A stretch of 64,000 nt of DNA from Chaetorhynchus papuensis (taxonomy: Eukaryota > Chordata > Aves > Passeriformes > Rhipiduridae). This document shows positions 50,201 through 58,488 of this stretch, one piece after another (positions within the stretch are counted from its first letter, which is position 1; each line of letters opens with the position of its first letter). Where the stretch lies: NCBI GenBank assembly GCA_013396525.1, contig VWYX01000850.1:92790-156789 (forward strand), given 5' to 3'. The position numbers and the translations under genes were made by a program. The notes under the pieces are model-generated. The model worked only from the letters and a program-made list of their open reading frames with translations, did not search any database and was not told the DNA's origin.

Positions 50201-51661
50201 TAACTTTGCTTTAGCAATATGATAAAAGCACTGGGAAAGCTGAAGGAAACAGGAAGCAATGAAGGAGATATCACACTGAGGAGATTTTTTTTTTTTTTGA
50301 TTGCAGTAGTAGAAGAAATTGGGGGGGGGGGTTATTGCAGGTTATGTGGGAAAATGAACCAAAAAAAAAGGGAAAAATGCAAGACAGAAGGATTTAAAGA
50401 TCTCAGAAATCTGTTCAAAGCTTCAGCTGGCATCTGGAGTGATGAAGACACCGGAGAAAATGGCTTCTTTTTTGCCTTTTGTGTAAATAAAGTTTGTTCT
50501 AGAAGTTTCACTGTCAAACTATAGAGCTCCTTGCTGTAACTGTCAGGGGTTGCTGTGGGTTTAAATGTCAAGCAGTGTACTCCTAAGAGTTCAGGAGAGC
50601 CCACTGAAAACACTTTAGAAGACTAAAGTGTTGGTTTTATTGCCTACAGTCTTGAAAGACAGTAGACAGAGGGCTTGCACTGTGGCAATGAGCTCACTGG
50701 ACGCTGATTAGATTCAAGTTTAGGAAACCACAACATCAAACGTTTGAATCCCAAACCGGAAGTTTGGGATTTTTGTAGAAAAGTTTGGCTAGAGCAGTGA
50801 CACAAAGACACACACACATATATGCAGGGTGGCATTCAGTTTCCCAAACACGGATGTCTACAGCCACTTCAGATGCCCTAGGTTTTTGGAGATGTCCGCA
50901 CAGGGATGACATATATGATATCAAACCTTCTGGGACAGCAGCCAGGACACCCCAGAGCATCTCAGGTGGCCCCAAACAACTATGTTTGGCTAACTAAATC
51001 CCAGCCTTCAACATCCCTCTTCTTCAGTCAGAATATAATTCAATCACAGCATTTTATTTCAGACCATCCTTCCAGCCTTGTCAGTGGGGAAGCGAAGGGG
51101 CAGAGCAGCCTCTATGAAGGCAGGGGTTGCAGAGCTGATCCCTGTTCTCCTGCTGGGCATGGCTACATCTGCTTCTTCCCCAAACTTCTATCCCCAGGAA
51201 GGTAAGGTTTGTTTCATAATCCAAGGCACTGACTATCAGGAGGACAGAGAGATTTTCCAACATGTTTGAGGATACGTATAGTAAACAAATCAGCTGCATA
51301 TTTTTGATAGATTCAAAACAGAAGCTGAACAAGGTTAGGTTTTAAGGAAAAAAGGATCAAACTGTTTGCCTATGTATCAAATACCATGCTAAATAATTCC
51401 TGCCATCTAACAAGTTCAGAGCTTTTCAAATATTACCCTGCAAAACCATCACAGTGGTTCCTGCTGTTTGCCACCAAAGGGCCACAGACATACCTGCTGA
51501 TGTTTCTCTGAATTTGTCACTGGTCTTCTTCTTCCTCCATTTCCAAGGTTTAAAGATTTTGCCAATGTTGGAGAGTTTGCCCTTCCTCTTGAAGGGGGGA
51601 GTTTGGGATCCTGGGGCTGGTCCATCTGAGTTAGCAATTGAAGCCTTGTCCAAACCATCAA
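8216..51661 (-). CDS. PHACTR2: PHACTR2, phosphatase and actin regulator 2 (12 coding exons; first exon outside window)
   Basis: PHACTR proteins bind G-actin through RPEL motifs and direct protein phosphatase 1 (PP1) through a C-terminal tail, coupling actin state to dephosphorylation. Twelve exons join in frame to give 634 residues (numbered from the first, split codon). Residues 1-56 hold DGLDKASIANSDGP and a basic KRKGK...KPWKWRKKK stretch; the first RPEL is at about 57-80. Residues 84-400 are low-complexity, rich in Pro, Lys, Ser and Thr, and an acidic tract lies near 450-466. RPELs 2-4 are centred on R486-L492, R524-L530 and R562-L568, and the PP1-binding tail runs 573-634 to FHRP. The N-terminus and the SDSDGPILYTD segment favour PHACTR2 over PHACTR1, 3 or 4. 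Total length equals the human protein as I remember it. The gene is minus-strand and no frameshift or internal stop was seen. The start exon is missing. Confidence 0.93.
8232..11837 (-). other. PHACTR2: PHACTR2 last intron
   Basis: GT-AG intron of about 3.6 kb. It is AT-rich DNA with T and A runs; no repeat family, RNA gene or coding segment was recognised. Confidence 0.8.
11838..11914 (-). CDS. PHACTR2: PHACTR2 exon: PP1-binding C-terminal helix
   Basis: The acceptor is TTTATTAG|GCAGC and the donor is CCAG|GTGGGTG; 77 bases, phase 0 to phase 2. It encodes AAIRKELNEFKSTEMEVHEE and SRQFT. This is the very conserved helix before the C-terminus that packs on PP1 in the PHACTR1-PP1 structure. 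Confidence 0.95.
11915..14210 (-). other. PHACTR2: PHACTR2 intron with GC-AG ends
   Basis: On the minus strand this intron begins GCAAGG directly after CAAG and ends TTTATTAG. GC-AG introns are a small, U2-spliced class, and their donors usually match the rest of the consensus well, as here (AAG|GCAAG). The protein junction DK|AAIRKEL is exactly the family sequence, which fixes both ends. Nothing else was recognised inside. Confidence 0.85.
14211..14348 (-). CDS. PHACTR2: PHACTR2 exon: fourth RPEL and start of PP1-binding tail
   Basis: The acceptor is CCCGCTTACAG; 46 whole codons, phase 0 at both ends. It encodes LSLRPSVAELQARRIL (fourth RPEL), then RFNEYVEVTESPDYDRRADK and PWARLTPADK. ILRF is the likely counterpart of the RVxF-like PP1 site, and the downstream Trp is part of the PP1 contact known from PHACTR1. 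The donor reads CAAG|GCAAGG, a GC donor. The alternative GT inside CCAG|GTTAAC would delete the conserved LTPADK and break the frame. Confidence 0.95.
14349..15346 (-). other. PHACTR2: PHACTR2 intron (about 1 kb)
   Basis: GT-AG intron with a pyrimidine-rich acceptor. No repeat or conserved segment recognised. Confidence 0.8.
15347..15408 (-). CDS. PHACTR2: PHACTR2 exon: charged linker between RPEL 3 and 4
   Basis: The acceptor is CTGAAAACAG and the donor is AAAG|GTGATG; 62 bases, phase 1 to phase 0. It encodes QKNEEEEQEAKREIKRRLSR plus K, matching the Glu/Lys-rich helix that separates the third and fourth RPELs in PHACTR proteins. It was identified by reading the minus strand between the RPEL exons, as it is too short to stand out as an open frame. 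Confidence 0.93.
15409..21532 (-). other. PHACTR2: PHACTR2 intron (about 6.1 kb)
   Basis: GT-AG intron, AT-rich with short A/T runs. Open frames of up to about 116 codons inside show no domain and overlap each other on both strands, as expected by chance. A GC-richer patch at about 17500-17780 has no recognised identity. Confidence 0.75.
21533..21588 (-). CDS. PHACTR2: PHACTR2 exon: third RPEL motif
   Basis: This 56-base microexon-like exon has acceptor TTCTCACAG and donor AAGC|GTAAGT. It encodes RRLSQRPTTEELEQRNILK, a complete RPEL. The first Arg codon is split with the previous exon, and the last base begins a Gln codon completed at 15408. It is short but unambiguous from the motif and phases. 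Confidence 0.95.
21589..23616 (-). other. PHACTR2: PHACTR2 intron (about 2 kb)
   Basis: GT-AG intron. The stretch at about 22320-22980 is less AT-rich than its surroundings and reads like a degraded interspersed element, but I could not name a family. Confidence 0.7.
23617..23773 (-). CDS. PHACTR2: PHACTR2 exon: second RPEL motif
   Basis: The acceptor is TTTCCTCAG|GCTC and the donor is TGAG|GTATCA; 157 bases, phase 1 to phase 2. It encodes SSLASKIRRRDTLAIKLGN, then RPSKKELEDKNIL (complete RPEL core R486-P487...E491-L492) and QRTSEEERQEIRHQIGTKL. This begins the C-terminal triple-RPEL array that binds G-actin in this family. Confidence 0.96.
23774..25645 (-). other. PHACTR2: PHACTR2 intron (about 1.9 kb)
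   Basis: GT-AG intron between the acidic exon and the second RPEL exon. No repeat family recognised; several overlapping chance open frames at 24380-25500. Confidence 0.75.
25646..25845 (-). CDS. PHACTR2: PHACTR2 exon: acidic linker with Asp tract
   Basis: The acceptor is ATGAATAAAG and the donor is GAAA|GTAAGC; 200 bases, phase 2 to phase 1. It begins LATKEDQEGE and carries the family landmark SDSDSDGPILYTDDDD, followed by further Asp and ENESTE. The Asp run is encoded by a GAT/GAC triplet repeat (CATCATCATCATCGTCGTCATC on the + strand), so its length could vary between individuals. Confidence 0.92.
25846..27100 (-). other. PHACTR2: PHACTR2 intron (about 1.3 kb)
   Basis: GT-AG intron. It contains a TA-rich run at about 25980-26035, and near the exon side (26940-27100) a GC-rich, CpG-containing segment with an E-box CACGTG at 27015-27020. 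I looked for the extra mammalian exon with SQLLWAEEP and did not see it. Confidence 0.7.
27101..27650 (-). CDS. PHACTR2: PHACTR2 large central exon: Ser-rich then poly-proline
   Basis: The acceptor is CTTGTTTTAG and the donor is GAAAG|GTGAGGC; the exon is 550 bases and goes from phase 1 to phase 2. It opens AGSSHAKKLPVSKSSSPSPS, continues through a Lys-rich GKKKPGKQ block and an EKLKPEQPSVVIFEMEDA segment, then PPPPTAAPPPPPLPPP and a Gly/Ser/Asp-rich end. The 3' half is CpG-rich. It matches the rapidly evolving middle of PHACTR2. I could not find an equivalent of the extra mammalian segment containing SQLLWAEEP before the next exon. Confidence 0.9.
27651..31281 (-). other. PHACTR2: PHACTR2 intron (about 3.6 kb)
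   Basis: GT-AG intron. The one notable structure is the nested inverted repeat at 29095-29138. No transposon family or RNA gene recognised. Confidence 0.75.
29095..29138. repeat. Perfect inverted repeat with a second nested hairpin
   Basis: CACTGTCCTGATC at 29095-29107 is the exact reverse complement of GATCAGGACAGTG at 29126-29138 (13-bp stem, 18-base spacer). Inside, CTGATCCT at 29111-29118 pairs exactly with AGGATCAG at 29124-29131 around a 5-base loop. The two hairpins share bases and so are mutually exclusive. It lies in an intron. Function unknown; it may be a transposon remnant. Confidence 0.85.
31282..31521 (-). CDS. PHACTR2: PHACTR2 exon: Pro/Lys-rich linker with Thr tract
   Basis: The acceptor is TTATCCATAG and the donor is GCTG|GTGAGTAC, with 240 bases and phase 1 at both ends, so it is skippable in frame. 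It encodes PLPKPKPKPKKAPLPPK, a run of five Thr from an ACC repeat, and KQPPLPPPKP. The proline patterns resemble SH3 or profilin/WW ligands, but binding is untested. The acceptor could shift two bases; phase and family length favour 31521. Confidence 0.9.
32586..32690. repeat. 23-bp minisatellite, about 4.5 copies
   Basis: Four full units at 32586-32608, 32609-32631, 32632-32654 and 32655-32677 and a partial unit to 32690. The first two read CCCAGGAGGGAAGAGCTAAA+GCT and the next two CCCAGATGAGAAGAGCTAAA+GTT, each pair internally identical. This suggests duplication of single units after the two variants diverged. The locus is intronic and likely variable in length. Confidence 0.93.
41290..41470 (+). 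mobile_element. MIR-like (CORE-SINE) relic
   Basis: The order of words follows the MIR 3' half: ATAAGAGGAAAACCTGACAC, GAACTTGCCCATGGCTAC (MIR: acttgcccaaggtcac), TCACAGTGAATTTGGAAATT, GAACCTCCCTGCACGC, and ACCATGCTTCTCT. It is strongly diverged and identification rests on word order alone. Confidence 0.5.
41665..41823 (-). CDS. PHACTR2: PHACTR2 exon: linker after first RPEL
   Basis: The acceptor is CATTTCAG|ATGG and the donor is AAAG|GTAAATG, with 159 bases and phase 1 at both ends. It starts DGDVTVNFETSNGHTIAIGE and ends KKEDQK. It lines up with the PHACTR2 segment directly after the first RPEL. No known domain is present; it is acidic and Ser/Gly-rich and probably disordered. The length is a multiple of three, so skipping would keep the frame. 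Confidence 0.9.
42880..43215. repeat. Polypyrimidine-rich segment (+ strand)
   Basis: For more than 300 bases the + strand is dominated by C and T in short CTTC, CTCC and TTCC words, with little G. The PHACTR2 pre-mRNA, being minus strand, would be purine-rich here. The words are irregular rather than a clean tandem repeat. Confidence 0.6.
43555..43720 (+). mobile_element. MIR-like (CORE-SINE) relic
   Basis: Contains AAGGTCACACAGGTTGCCAG, then CAGATGGACAAACTGAGGTA and TGGAGAG, then GACAGTGGCAGAGAC. These are typical MIR words (acagatgaggaaactgaggc, aaggtcacacag, cagtggcagagc) but partly out of consensus order, so two overlapping fragments or a related CORE-SINE are possible. Confidence 0.45.
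44645..44725 (-). CDS. PHACTR2: PHACTR2 exon: first RPEL motif
   Basis: The acceptor is TTCTTTAG|TGTTGG and the donor is CAAG|GTGATA; both ends are phase 1. It encodes VLERKISTRQSREELIRRGV and then LKEMPEQ. This is the N-terminal RPEL. It has RQ where the consensus has RP, which is also seen in other PHACTR N-terminal RPELs, while the E-E-L and following hydrophobic positions are kept. Confidence 0.93.
45950..46250 (-). mobile_element. CR1 LINE, 3'-end fragment, reverse orientation
   Basis: Reads as the complement of the avian CR1 3' end: AGCTGGAAGGGACCTTAAAC, CATTCCAACCCCTCTGCCAC, AGGGACGCCTTCCACTAACC, GGGATGGGGCATCCATAACA, CAGTGCCTCACCACCCTCAA, AGAATTTCTTCCTAACTTCT and a final CTTGTAAAAAGTCCCTC. 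It is fairly well preserved over about 300 bp. CR1 orientation is the same as PHACTR2 transcription. Confidence 0.92.
47280..47440 (+). mobile_element. MIR-like (CORE-SINE) relic
   Basis: The segment runs AACCTCAAAGCATTTTATAA, a CACAACATCCCTGAGACATA block, CTATCTCCTTTCCACAGATT, AGAAAATTTGTGAACAGATA and AGAAGCTTAAG. This matches the MIR/amniote CORE-SINE order (caaagc-tttacaaa, cacaac-ccctgagg, tatccccattttacagatga, gaggttaag). The copy is diverged. Confidence 0.6.
47991..48087. repeat. TA-rich microsatellite
   Basis: Interrupted (TA)n with TATATC and ATATATG variants over about 100 bases, able to form cruciform or hairpin structures. It is intronic and length variation is likely. Confidence 0.9.
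50285..50331. repeat. Homopolymer pair T14 and G11
   Basis: A T14 run at 50285-50298 and a G11 run at 50321-50331 are separated by 22 bases, with A9 following at 50361-50369. The G run is unusual in this AT-rich intron and is a typical place for assembly or sequencing length errors. Confidence 0.9.
51494..51661 (-). CDS. PHACTR2: PHACTR2 exon: N-terminal segment with basic nuclear-import-like region
   Basis: The acceptor is TTTACACAG and the donor is GCAG|GTATGTC. The exon starts in phase 1 (last two bases of a Val codon) and ends with one base of the next Val codon. It encodes 55 complete codons including DGLDKASIANSDGP, a PPFKRKGKL block and IFKPWKWRKKK. In PHACTR1 the equivalent basic segment next to the first RPEL is an actin-competed importin-binding signal; the same role here is inferred. 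It is the most 5' coding exon found in the window. Confidence 0.93.
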
Positions 51662-52609
51662 CTGTGTAAAGAAAATAATTAAAAATAACTGAAGGGTGGA
51701 AAAGAAAATGGAACTCCAACAGCTAAACTCCTCCACTATCAGGTTGCAACAGGCTGTGTATGCATCCATGTGGATTTTTCCTGTTTCAGAAGGCAGCCCT
51801 GGGCTTCACTGTTTCTCAGCACCTCAGCTGCAGCTGTCCAGAATTGGCTTCTTGTGATGCTCCTCTGGCATATTTGCACAGTCTAGCAGTTTGCCATTGC
51901 TACAGGACAATTTGTTTCAGACATATGTTTGGGTCACTTTTTCCCTATCCCTGGTAAAGTTGAATAACTAGCTATCATCACACAGAAAACAAAATCCTTG
52001 CAATGTGAAAATAGAAAACTATTTCTTTTGGGTAAAATTAACCCTTTCTTAAACAAACTCTAAAGATAAGTGTTCTGGCAGTGGAATAGGAACAGGTCTG
52101 TTTGATATCCCTGGTAATCAGTCCTTCACAGCACAGCCTGCCATGAGTCAGGCTTCTTATTAACAAAGCATATTTAACAATCAGCTTTTGAACTGGAGCC
52201 AAAATTTAAAGAAGGATTTATTTTCTGCAAAAACATATTGAATGAAATGAAAACCAATATTTAGCATCAATGGCCAAACTTTGAGTACTGTGAACTGAAT
52301 TAAGACTCATCCCACAATATGCTGTAGGATACAGTTAAAATAAACTACCCTGAGAAATCTATTATTCATTTCTATTTAAGATTTACGGTTTCTTAAAGCC
52401 TTCCATTTGTAGTCCTGCAAACACTTCCAACGTGCTGAATTTTACTCATATGAGCAATGAAGTAACTGTAATCACTTAGAGACACAAAACTAATCATGGT
52501 CTTAACTGTTTGTGGCATATAGGCTCTGTAATTGCTTTCATTCATCTAAACATTCTCATTATAACCAGTTCGGAACAGAGTTGATGCCACTCTGAACAGT
52601 AGCAATGAT

Positions 52610-52765
52610 AATCATAGATCATTAAATCAGAAATGCTATTCAAAGAAAGAAATATCAATGTCCCCATTTTACAGATGAAAAATATGAGGCACAGAATTGT
52701 TAAGTGTTTAATTTTATGTTTGCCAAATGGCTTCCTGAATCCTGGTCCTGTGTCCTAGCTGCTAA
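52610..52765 (+). mobile_element. MIR (CORE-SINE) relic
   Basis: The segment TCCCCATTTTACAGATGAAA, then AATATGAGGCACAGAATTGT and TAAGTG is close to the MIR core (tccccattttacagatgagg aaactgaggcacagagaggttaagtg). It is followed by GCCAAATGGCTTCCTGAATC, CTGGTCCTGTGTCCTAGCTG in the place of the MIR 3' half. Best preserved of the four relics. Confidence 0.75.
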
Positions 52766-55700
52766 AAAGATACATATTCAGCCACATAACATCATGGTGC
52801 AATCTTATTGTTCTGTTTCTCAGACAAATGGCATTTAATGAGTCCTATATTTGTCCTAGGCTTTAGATTGATCCAGGATGCTAAAAAAACCCATAACTTT
52901 TCCGTGAGAAAGCTGATGTAATGCAAACAGAGTCCAAGAAACTTTGTTTCCAATGTTTTGAAATAAAGTACTGTGAAGAAAGATTCATTGTATAACTTCA
53001 TTGAAGCCTATGAAGTTAAAACTAGAGATAAATTGGTATGAAAAAGGATAGCATTTAAATAAAAATAATCTGAGCAAGTTATGCCATAAAACTCAAGATA
53101 TTCTGTACTGCCTGAGAAAACTTCTCCAGGATAAATCAAGGTTATTCAGATGCAACAGAGTTTAAAGCTTTTATTTGTTTGCTTTGGGTATTTTCTGGTC
53201 CATAACATGGAGATAAGATGGCATGCAAATGGACTTTAAATGTAAAGAGCAAAGATTTTGGAAAGGACTTGGCTATGCCTACCCCTTGCAGGAGTACAAA
53301 ATCCCAACTTCCTCACCTGTGTGCCCGAGAGAACAAGGTGAACTTTAGACAGATTTAAAATGAGACTCCCTTGGAGCAGCTATCCCCCAACACCCCCTGA
53401 GAAGCCAGGTGTGAGCGGGGGGATGAGAAGATCACCAAAGGCAGCGAGCAGCTCTGCAGAGAGGCACAGGGAAGCAGAAAGAGCCCTGCAGGAGTGTCTT
53501 GCCTGAAATTAGGGATTGCACTTTTGTCTGGGTTTACAGGCACTGCCTATGGAGTGCACTCCCCTATGGAATACAGAAGCCTCTGCTGGAAACTGTGGAT
53601 CTAAGGGAGAATTACATTTACTTGGAGGGTACTTAAAAAGACAAGAGAGAAAAATTTATCTTTGGCATTCCAGCTGACATAAGAAGGGATGAGGGCCACA
53701 GTTTGCAGCCAGGAAAAGCCAGGTAAGAGGTAAGGAAAATATCACTGGGAGGTGGGTAGTGCAGCACTGCAACAGGTCCTGGGAGGCTTTGAAGGCTCAG
53801 CCAGGCAAACCTCCAAAGCTCCTTCTGGGGCTGACCTCACCTACTGTCAGGAACAGTCCTGCTCTGAGTAACCCCCTGAGTCCCTCCCAGCTGAGATTCC
53901 CATGGTGCCAAAGGATGCGGAAACACACGGTTTCCCTGGGAAATCAGCGCTAGCAAATCCAAGTGAAGTGGTGAAGAAAAGAGACCAGGATCTGTTGGCT
54001 CTGCAGAGTCCTGTCCTGGGACAGGAGCCAAGCATTATCTCACTGGCAGAAGCCGTCCCTCAGCTCAGTGGAGTGAGAGGCTGCACGCCCTTGAGGCAGC
54101 AGGACAAAACCCATGTTCTTGTCCCCACTGGCTCAGAAAGGCTCAGAAAGCTGCAAAGAGCCTGCATCCTGGTGACAGACAGCATGGTCTTATAACAGTA
54201 GAACACCAGTCTTTTCAAATCCTCCTGAGTCATGGAGTACAATCTATTGCAGGAGACCAATGCCACAAAAAACTCATCTAGATTTTTTCATCCTGTGCCT
54301 ACCAGCAGAAATGGAGGAGGATCAGGGCTCCAGTAGCTCCCCACAGCGAAATACTGATTTGCATCAGTCCCTGTTCTGCCCTCTGCTGAAAACTTGTAAC
54401 TCCAAAATAATGATATTCATCCTAGCTACAAAAATCTGTCTGCTTCAGCTGAACTAAAACTTGAAATTCATGGACAATAATTCTATTTAGGAAGATTGAA
54501 TTTTTTGAAAACGGATGTCAGCAGTAATTCCTTCTGACAATAAAAAACCAGTTGATTTATCTAGTGAGTTCAACAAGTGTTCACAATTGGGAATTTACTA
54601 ATCCATGGACCTTGTACCAATTCGCTCATTTGAAACATGTATCTGAAAAGAAGGAATAAGCATAGCCAGATATCACAGACTAACTTTAGAAATAATCTAA
54701 GATAAAGTAATATGTCTACATAAAGAACTTATTTGTACTCAAAAGCACATATATTATGTGTATACATACATATTCACAAGATAGCACATTTTACCAATTA
54801 ATAAACTATTTAGAAAAACCCCCATGATTTCGGTGATGATATTTCAGAGCATTTATGCAAAGATCTTTACAAAAGTTATTACTCCTGTTCTTTGAAACAC
54901 TCCACAGGAAACTGATGCTTTAGATGTACACTATTTGCTTTTTAGGTCATGTACTACTTAAGAAAAAAGCACTGTGTTTTTCACCTCAGTGAACTTATCT
55001 ACCTTCTATTAATCATTATAAACATTATACATATTCACTGAGGGAAAAAGAAACATCTTAACTTTCCAAGGTTTAGAGGAGCTTGCTGACTTGTGTTATT
55101 TTTTTATTTGTACATACAGAGTCTTGAAGTCCTGCCTTCTTCCCACCATCTTCAAAAAGCCAGTGAGTCACTTCATTGCCTTCAATAAACACTATTAATA
55201 AGTTTGACACTAGGACTTTTGGCTATTGTACCTGCATAGTTTACATTATCATATTCCAGTCCTTTGCCCTAGGTGAAGATTTTCCAGCTGAAGGACCAGC
55301 TGGGTACACAGGAAGGACAAGAAGTGAGGACATGAATCCTACACGTCGATGTCACACAACAAGGAGATCTTGCTGCAAAAGGCCAACAACAAGGCTAGCA
55401 CAGACACTGCAAAGCCAAATTGTGCCACATGAGCTGTGGATCAGATGAAAGGTACAAAAAGGACAGCCTCTCCTCAAGCTTGTGGGCAGCCAGAGAAGAT
55501 TGGATCAGCCTGTGGATGACCCTGACTTTCCTATAAATGCTTAGAGATGGAAATGAACATGTCTTATCCCAGGAAGGCTGCTTGCAATAAGCAGTGCTGA
55601 CCTCTGTAGCTGCTGAGGAAACACTTTACTGCTGTGAATGATCTCCAGAGATGCTGTGTGGCTGAGGCAGGCGTGTGAACTCATCACAGTTTTCCCAGGG

Positions 55701-57061
55701 CATGGTACACTTCAACACTAAGACGTCAGCACTGGCACACACTAACACTTTTCTGCAGATAAGAACTTACAAATAACTTTCTAAAAGCAAAATGCAACAA
55801 AAGAATGATCCATCAGATCCTTTCAAGCAAGGCTAATATCAATTCCTGTGAAGTAATCAGCTGTGTTTCTGCTGGTTCCAGGCCTTTTGATCTGGAATGT
55901 GGCAAGACCATTTTTTAAAAACTTTGACTCAAATTCACGATCAAAAAAAAGAGGACTATATTTATGACATTAAATGTTCTGTAATTTTACTTCTGTGTAT
56001 TTTTTCTCTTGGCAGTGAAATGAAAAGCCAGTAGAAGAACCTGACCTGCACTCCCCTCACCAGCACCCTTCTAAACAACTGATCTAATCCAACCCTGCTG
56101 GAGCACTGGTATATATATTTAAGGGAGTCTTTCTCACATCAGGGCTCTTAAGACGGTACCACCAGAGTATCAAGTTCTCTTCTTTCCCCACCATGCTGCA
56201 CCTTGCATGCTGCAATCCCTTCTCCCACCCACATCAGCCAAGGCTCACCTTCCTGCACTGCAACTCTGCTCCGGATCCTTGTCATATAACAAGGGTAAGA
56301 GTGGCAAGACGAAAGACAAGTCCTCCTCCTATTGCTGGACAACACAACCAAGAAGGAAAAAGGTGCAGAATCAAGTGCTCCACTGATATCAAGGCACTAA
56401 GGCAGCACTGGTGCCTAATACTTTCACTAGAAGTTCTCTTGCAGTATTGCCATGGTATCACCACATCACTCTTAAAGTGTGTGAAAAAAACCTCTTCATC
56501 CTGTCAGAGTACAGGTGACTCAGGGTATTGCCACATCTAACCATGAATGAGTTGAGAAATCCAGCAGAAGATGCTCGGTCCCAGTTCAGATTTACCTTAC
56601 ATGTGGATTTGGATACAATTTCTGTGTTTATGAACTACCAGTCAGCTAGAACAGTTATTTTTTTTTTCTCTTCCTATCACTGCACCCTGCTGCCTCGCAG
56701 GGATATGCTGCAAAAGTCATCTTGGTTTATTGAGACCTCAAAACCTCTTCTGACAACAATATGATTTGCTTTACCACCTTGCCAGAGGGCACAGAGTTGG
56801 AAATCATGGTCTTTATGCCAGTAAAATGAATGTGTTTTTGCAGCCGCCTATTATCCCCAATTAGCAGTAAGTCATCAACTTGCTACAGAGTATAAGCTGC
56901 TTATTCCTCAAGCTTACTGGCAAATTTCAAGACACTGCATGGTAAAAGGTTTGACATAGTCATTAAAAATCAGAAGTCATTCTGACACTATAAATGTCAT
57001 TTTCAATAAGTGTCTCAAGTTATTATTTTTCCTGACCAGAACCAGATGGAAAAATGTTTTC

Positions 57062-57139
57062 TTTTTCTCTCACATTTTTGTTTTGTGTTTTTTGTTGCCG
57101 TTGTTTCATTTTTTTGTTGTTTTGGGGTTTTTTTTAATC
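57062..57139. repeat. T-rich low-complexity run
   Basis: About 78 bases of T with interspersed G (TTTTGTTTTGTG, TTGTTGTTTTGGGG), A-rich in the PHACTR2 transcript. No poly(A)-tailed retroelement was recognised beside it. Confidence 0.8.
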
Positions 57140-58446
57140 TACTTGGAACGGGAAAAAAATGCAGCTAATCCCTGGTGGATAAACTGGCAAATGAGAGACA
57201 TATAATCTACCTCCAGGCAGCACAATGCATTGGCATCTGCATGCTTTTGCCTTGCCATACATCTGGAGTTTAACTTTGGAGAAACTCTGTCATGAGCTAA
57301 TTGACTTGACTGTGTTTTAATTAAATGAAAGGGAAAAGCTGAAGTTCAAATGTAGGCAGTAGAGTGGTAGTTTCCATATGGAACTGCCAATATTGCCAAA
57401 TGTTAATTGGGCCTCCCGCTGGCAATGAGCTAAACAGGCTGGGTAGCGGCTACTTCATAGGGATGCTGGCTGCTGCCCCGAAACAGCCAGAGGGAATCCT
57501 CCCAGGACAACCACAGCAGGAACAGAGATGACTGCCTGAATACCACCAGCTTTCTGCAAGGATACCCACACAAATGCCTTTGGGGTTGCTGGAATCACAC
57601 TTGAATCAGCAAAGTCCAGAAAGGGCTTCAAGTACGAACCCTGCAACTCCTGCTGCTCCACAAGGAAAATGGTGCCTTGCTCCAGAAAGTCAAACACTGC
57701 AAGAGTGGAAAATTCAGCTCAAAAGGCCCTATTCTGTTCTGCCTGTGATGAGCCCCTACCTAAAAGCACAGGTACTGCTGCACAGGTACTTCGAAGGAAA
57801 AGAGGGAAACCTGTGCTTCCCTGGAAGTCACAGCATGGATGCTCAGGGCTCCACGTTTCACACAAAGAGCCATGTGGCTCAGAGGGATGCTCAGCCACAC
57901 TGTTCTCTTCTGCAGTGTGCAGAGAAGGACTACGACCAGAGTTACAAACAATGATGTATTTATTCTAGTTCTCACTTCCTTACCTGTATACCTGGGATTA
58001 ACTGGCTGAGGGCCTGGAAAAGCTTATTTAGCTCTCTGTCTCTCAGGTAGGATGCCCAAGTCCTACAAGACACTGATCCCCAGCAAGCAAGGAGGGGACC
58101 TGACCTTGGCTTCCAACTAATTACACAAGACAGACATATAAAGGACATAAAACAGGGTTAACTTTAGGGCTTGAGATGTGCTTGCTGCATCACTGGGGTA
58201 AAGCACAAAAAAGTGTTGCTTTTTTCTATTCCTGGTCACAACAGCCACCTCAGCTTACGTGCTGTTGGTTGGTTTGCCAGGTTACAGGCTATCACATTAG
58301 TTACCACAAATTGTCTCTTGCTTGTGCATCCCAAATGCAGATAACACACTTGTAACATCCAGCTTCAGTGTTACTTCACAGCACAGTTTTCACTCCCACT
58401 GGGTTAATTCTACAGAAAAAAGGCAAAGTTATGACTGTAGAGCACT

Positions 58447-58488
58447 CTGTAGAGACACTGGAAATACAGTGTCTCTGTAGAGACACTG
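58447..58488. repeat. 14-bp direct repeat enclosing its own inverted copy
   Basis: CTGTAGAGACACTG occurs at 58447-58460 and 58475-58488. Between them CAGTGTCTCT at 58467-58476 is the reverse complement of AGAGACACTG at 58451-58460, giving a 10-bp stem with a 6-base loop. Confidence 0.85.

Larger units (their letters stand above)
44726..51493 (-). other. PHACTR2: PHACTR2 intron (about 6.8 kb)
   Basis: GT-AG intron between the N-terminal basic exon and the first RPEL exon. It holds a reverse CR1 fragment (about 45950-46250), a MIR-like relic (about 47280-47440), a TA microsatellite (47991-48087) and adjacent T14 and G11 homopolymers (50285-50331). Confidence 0.8.
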
